NCBI RefSeq assembly: GCF_020379485.1 | Contig: NC_063448.1 | Coordinates: forward strand, 46,447,218-46,511,217 | Origin: Brassica napus | Lineage: Eukaryota; Streptophyta; Magnoliopsida; Brassicales; Brassicaceae | Direction: 5' to 3' | DNA: 64,000 bases | Shown: one piece after another, positions 60,302 through 64,000 of the stretch | Numbering within the stretch: the stretch's first letter is position 1 | Layout: every line of letters starts with the position of its first letter | Position numbers and translations under genes: made by a program | Notes under the pieces: generated by a model | Seen by the model: the letters and a program-made list of their open reading frames with translations, nothing else | Told to the model about the DNA's origin: nothing | Databases searched by the model: none

Positions 60302-60309
60302 TATTTATA
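60302..60309 (-). promoter_or_regulatory. TATA box of the 60.0-kb gene
   Basis: TATAAATA on the minus strand, 45-52 bp before the ATG at 60257, implying a leader of only about 15-25 bases. GA-rich DNA lies directly upstream. Confidence 0.65.
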
Positions 60310-60595
60310 GGGAGTGAGAGAGAGAGAACAGGAAATAGCTAGGAAATTCTGGGGGTGATATACAAAAGACAACCTCTCGCGTGTACACAACATGCTTTAA
60401 CACGTACGTGGATTCGTATCTATGTATATAATATATGAGCTATACGAGGTTAAAATAACATTATTGTCTAGAGAAAATGCATTCGAGACCGACCGATGGA
60501 TGCATGGCTGTAAAAGTGAAGGAACTTCTTTTGAGATGAGAATAAGTTCTCAATCTTTGCATGTATGTGGACTGGAGGATTCAATTATATATTTA
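60310..60595. other. Upstream region of the 60.0-kb gene
   Basis: The promoter side contains a palindromic ACACGTACGTGG near 60399-60410, whose ACGT cores could bind bZIP factors. The region ends at the TTA duplication bordering the Tourist-like MITE. Confidence 0.4.
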
Positions 60596-60970
60596 GGGGA
60601 TGTATTCAACTGAGAGTTTCAGATGATTTGTATTAAAATGACAAATCTACTGTTATTGAAACATGAATTTTAAAAATTCATTTAAAATCCATTGTTATTG
60701 AATTTGACTTTATTAAAGTATTCTGAAATCCACTGTTATTGAAAATATTTTAAGTTGTGGAGTTTTAAAGTTTTCAGGTGATTTTAGGGTGTTTGGGTAG
60801 GATTTCTTAGTTAAAAAAATTAAAACTCAAATCTCATAGTAAATCTCATAGTTTTAGGTGATATTCTAGAGTAGTTTAACAAAAATCACTTAAATCTCTG
60901 CAACTTATTGAAATCATCTAAAACCCATTAAAAATCAAATCACATCAAATGTTAAATTGAATACATCCCC
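60596..60970. mobile_element. Tourist-like (PIF/Harbinger) MITE
   Basis: A 375-bp element with perfect 14-bp terminal inverted repeats GGGGATGTATTCAA / TTGAATACATCCCC and a TTA target duplication at 60593-60595 and 60971-60973. It is non-coding. Internal CACTGTTATTGAAA-type words repeat three times in the left half. Confidence 0.88.
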
Positions 60971-60973
60971 TTA

Positions 60974-61379
60974 GTAATTTACAAGTCTAATAAATTACAG
61001 TATTTAATGTATGGTAGATAAATAAATTTCGTATAATATTCAGGCCTATATTTTATATACTACCAAATCTTCTTATACAATAAAGTAGACTTGAGTCCCT
61101 CCTTGTTACGCCACGTCAGCAAGAGCATTGGGGCAAGACACGTGTCTTCTTCAAAATAACTCATCCTCAAGTTGTTTTTTTCTTACGTTATGTGTACTGG
61201 GCCTTCTTGGTTACTAGTTAATTCTTAAAACCCTTACAAAGTTTGCAAACAGGCTCATTAGGTTATAGGGTTATATTGTTGTCGCTTTTGGAGATTTGTA
61301 GCAGAACCGCCGTGGCTTTTGAGTTCACATCGGCTCCAGATCACGTCTGAGTAACAGCTGTAGTTATTATTATTCATTA
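60974..61379. other. Spacer between MITE and AACCGAA array
   Basis: No gene was seen. It contains a GC-richer patch near 61095-61150 (TCCCTCCTTGTTACGCCACGTCAGC). Confidence 0.4.
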
Positions 61380-63480
61380 AACCTAGGCCTGTCCAATATG
61401 GTAAAACCGACCCATAACGAACCGAACCGAACCGAAATAGACAATATGGTATGGTTTTGGTATATACCATAAAAATCGAATGGATATGATTTTATAAAAA
61501 CTAGGGCTGTTCAATATGGCAAAACCGAACCGAACCAAACCGAAATAGATAATATGGTTTGGATTTGGTATATACCATACCAACCGAATGGATATGATTT
61601 TTAAAAAACCGTAGGATTTGGATATGGTTCGGTATATAACCGATAAAACCGAATAAACCGATAAAAAAATGGAAACATGTAAATATGTATATATTTTATA
61701 ACAACGTATGAAAATCATAAGTTGATTTTTTTGCTAATAACTATTACCATATTTTTTACAGTAATAAAATAGTTCTTATTTGTAAAACACTCGAAATATA
61801 ATTAAATAACAATTCATCGCAAATATGCTTCTTATTTTCTTAGTCTTCTTTTGATCTTTTTGCTTTAATTTAGCATTGACTAAATTGAAATAAAGATTAT
61901 AAATTTGATGATAACAATTAGTGAAAATTCTTCACAATTTTTTTATCTATAAACGAATAGATTTTTGTGTTTAATACAAGAAACATGACTTTGATGAACG
62001 CTAAATATGAAAGAATATAATAACTTATTTTTTGTGCTTCGTGCTTCTGTTTTATTTTTTGCTTTTTTTATTTTTATTATCGAAATTTTGAGCTTTGATT
62101 TTAATTATAGATTTGATTATTTTATTAGATGATAGAAACATTTTTTATTTTTGTTCTTTTATTTAAACTTATAATATTTTTTAATAAATGAATGTGTTGA
62201 CAAGAAGACTCTAAAATTCATATAATATGATCCCAAATAAAGAATTATGTTTTTTGGTATAAAACCGAATAAACCGAAAACCAACGGTATATAAACCGAA
62301 CCGAACCGAAGTAAATATGGATTTAGAATGGTAGTTATATTTTACTAACCGAAATACCAAAAAACCAAAAAAACCGAACCGAAACCGAACCGATATCCGG
62401 ATTGAAAAAACCCGTAAGATTTGGATATGGTTTGGTTTATAACCGATTAAACCGAATAAACCGAACAAAACCGATCAAAAGTAAAAACATGCAAATATGT
62501 ACATATTTTATAACGTCACATGAAAAATATATTTGTTATATAAGTTATTCTTTTGTTAATAATTATTACCATATTTTATAGTAATAAAGAATCATAATTT
62601 GAAAAACACTTAAAATATAATTAAATAACAATTCATCGTAACTGAGGCTTTTTTATTTTCTTAGTCTTATTCTTTTAATCATTTTGTTTTCTTTTAGCAT
62701 TGATTAAATTGAAGTGAAGGTTATAAATTTGATGGATAATAACTATAAAAAAATCTTCACAATTTTTTTCTTATTTATAAACGAACAAAGTTTCACTCAA
62801 CGAAGCATGACTTTGAATATGGAAGAGTGTAAACATTTTCTTTCATACTTCTCTTTTGTTTTTTATTTTTATTTTCAAAATTTCGAGCTTTGATTTTAAT
62901 TCTAGATTTGATTATTTCATTTGAAGGTATAAGCATTTTATTTTTTTGTTTTTTTATTTGAAAATACAATATATTTTTAATAAATGACTGCGATGACAAT
63001 ATATTTTATTATTCCACTTGATTTTTTTTTAATATTACCATTGCTACAAATATTCCATCTACGAGAACAACATATCAAACGAAGCATGACTTTGAATATG
63101 GAAGAGTGTAAACATTTTCTTTCATACTTCTCTTTTGTTTTTTATTTTTATTTTCAAAATTTCGAGCTTTGATTTTAATTCTAGATTTGATTATTTCATT
63201 TGAAGGTATAAGCATTTTATTTTTTTGTTTTTTTATTTGAAAATATAATATATTTTTAATAAATGACTGCGATGACAATATGACTCTAAAATTTATATAA
63301 TATGATCATAAACTAAATAATTATGTTTTGGTATAAAACCGAATAAACCGAAATCCGGCGGTATATAAACCGAACCGAACCGAAGTAAATATGGATTTAA
63401 AATGGTAGTTATATTTTACTAACCGAAATACCGAAAAACCAAAAAAACCGAACCGAAACCGAACCGATATCCAGATTAAA
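61380..63480. repeat. AACCGAA-rich degenerate tandem array
   Basis: Three related units, spaced about 0.9-1.1 kb. Each combines a patch dense in ACCGAACCGAA/ATAAACCGA words (61390-61660, 62260-62470 and 63335-63475) with an AT-rich spacer containing GAGCTTTGATTTTAATT. A 202-bp segment is repeated almost exactly within the last unit (62801-63002 and 63080-63281, offset 279 bp, one mismatch). Open frames here, including two near-identical frames of 67-68 codons, follow from the duplication. Class unknown. Confidence 0.7.
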
Positions 63481-63589
63481 CCAAGCATTTACGTGATTCG
63501 GATCACTCTTCCACTCTCTTTTGCATTTAATCGGCATAACCATCCTCTAAAGTAACGGACTGAAGCTTCGACTATATATTGGTTTGCAG

Positions 63590-64000
63590 GCTGTAATGAA
63601 CATCTTCCCTGCTGCACAGGTATGAAAGTGATTATTACAGATATATCAGCGCAAAAACTTGACTTTACTTAATAAAAAAATTCATCTAATTTTTCCTATT
63701 TGTTGAATGCTTTAAGATGACACAAAGGAGCCGGTTGAGACTCAACAACATCTTGGAAGTGTTAAGGACTGGATCAGCTCCCGCCACCTCAAAACTCTGG
63801 AGCTCACAAATGTTCTTTCAAACTTCCCAAATATCTCAATAGTAATGTGTTCTTCTTCCTTTACACCTTAGAAAACGTAACCAAACTCTTGCATATTTAA
63901 TTTCATGCCGTACTAAGCCACTTGATTTTATTATTCCAGGCTCTGATTGAAGGTAAATCATTTCTTAATGAAAGGCTTTTGGATATGCGTATTGGCCTTG
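63590..64000 (+). CDS. Unidentified gene, three internal exons, partial
   Basis: Three segments read in one frame through GT-AG boundaries: 63590-63619 (after TTTGCAG, before GTATGA; CNEHLPCCT), 63717-63841 (after TTTAAG; DTKEPVETQQHLGSVKDWISS... to NFPNISI, before GTAATG) and 63940-64000 (after TTCCAG; ALIEGKSFLNERLLDMRIGL, running off the window). Splice phases agree at both junctions, which argues for a real multi-exon gene. I do not recognise the family. Upstream exons were not located; the AACCGAA array lies directly upstream and may sit in an intron or promoter. Confidence 0.5.

Noticed and set aside
62793..63278. Two nearly identical 67-68-codon frames suggesting a duplicated gene pair
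   Set aside because: They lie in a directly duplicated AT-rich segment. The lysine/isoleucine-rich composition follows the base composition and no promoter is seen.
1..64000. CRISPR arrays, operons, bacterial-type defence or biosynthetic clusters
   Set aside because: The window is plant nuclear DNA. The regular repeats found are minisatellites, tandem duplications and transposon ends without CRISPR-like spacer architecture or cas-like genes.

Overview
This is nuclear DNA from a plant of the mustard family, most likely Brassica or a close relative. The genes have plant-type GT-AG introns. Their products match Arabidopsis proteins closely, and their order follows a block of Arabidopsis chromosome 3 read backwards: LRR protein (At3g17640-like), F-box gene (At3g17620-like), rhomboid-like 14 (At3g17611), HYH (At3g17609), IAA31 (At3g17600), BSH (At3g17590) and a small At3g17580-like protein. 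The At numbers come from memory and no search was run. The block has been greatly expanded by transposable elements. No prokaryotic-type system, CRISPR array or rRNA is present, and I see no free-standing tRNA gene.

Layout. 1-2.2 kb: Stowaway MITE and an intact LRR gene (-). 3.15-9.45 kb: an F-box gene (-) broken by a solo LTR (3951-4484) and a complete Copia element (4565-9137). 10.05-13.34 kb: RBL14 (-) and HYH (-), separated by a 1.07-kb terminal-inverted-repeat element. 13.9-18.2 kb: a composite non-coding element built from GACGACTT hairpins, including a palindrome of about 840 bp. 19.4-21.1 kb: a PIF/Harbinger-like element filled with a minisatellite. 24.07-27.46 kb: IAA31 (+) and BSH (+), both intact. 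29.4 kb: small At3g17580-like gene (-). 32.5-37.8 kb: decayed Copia element (-). 37.9-47.35 kb: CACTA (En/Spm) element with decayed TNP2- and TNPA-like genes, itself interrupted by a 2.6-kb solo LTR. 47.7 kb: tRNA-derived SINE. 49.6-59.6 kb: two copies of an unclassified repeat flanking a truncated Ty3/Gypsy element; one copy carries a Helitron and the other preserves the empty site. 60.0 kb: a small uncharacterised gene (-). 60.6-63.5 kb: Tourist-like MITE and an AACCGAA-rich repeat array. 63.6-64 kb: three consecutive exons of an unidentified gene (+) running off the window.

The host genes do not form an operon or pathway. HYH (light-signalling bZIP), IAA31 (auxin repressor) and BSH (SWI/SNF subunit) are all nuclear regulators, but their neighbourhood reflects ancestral gene order. 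About two thirds of the window is transposon-derived or repeat-rich. Target-site duplications give exact borders for the Stowaway MITE, solo LTR 1, Copia 1, the Harbinger-like element, CACTA, the LTR inside CACTA, the SINE and the Tourist-like MITE. The Helitron borders are fixed by an empty site elsewhere in the window.
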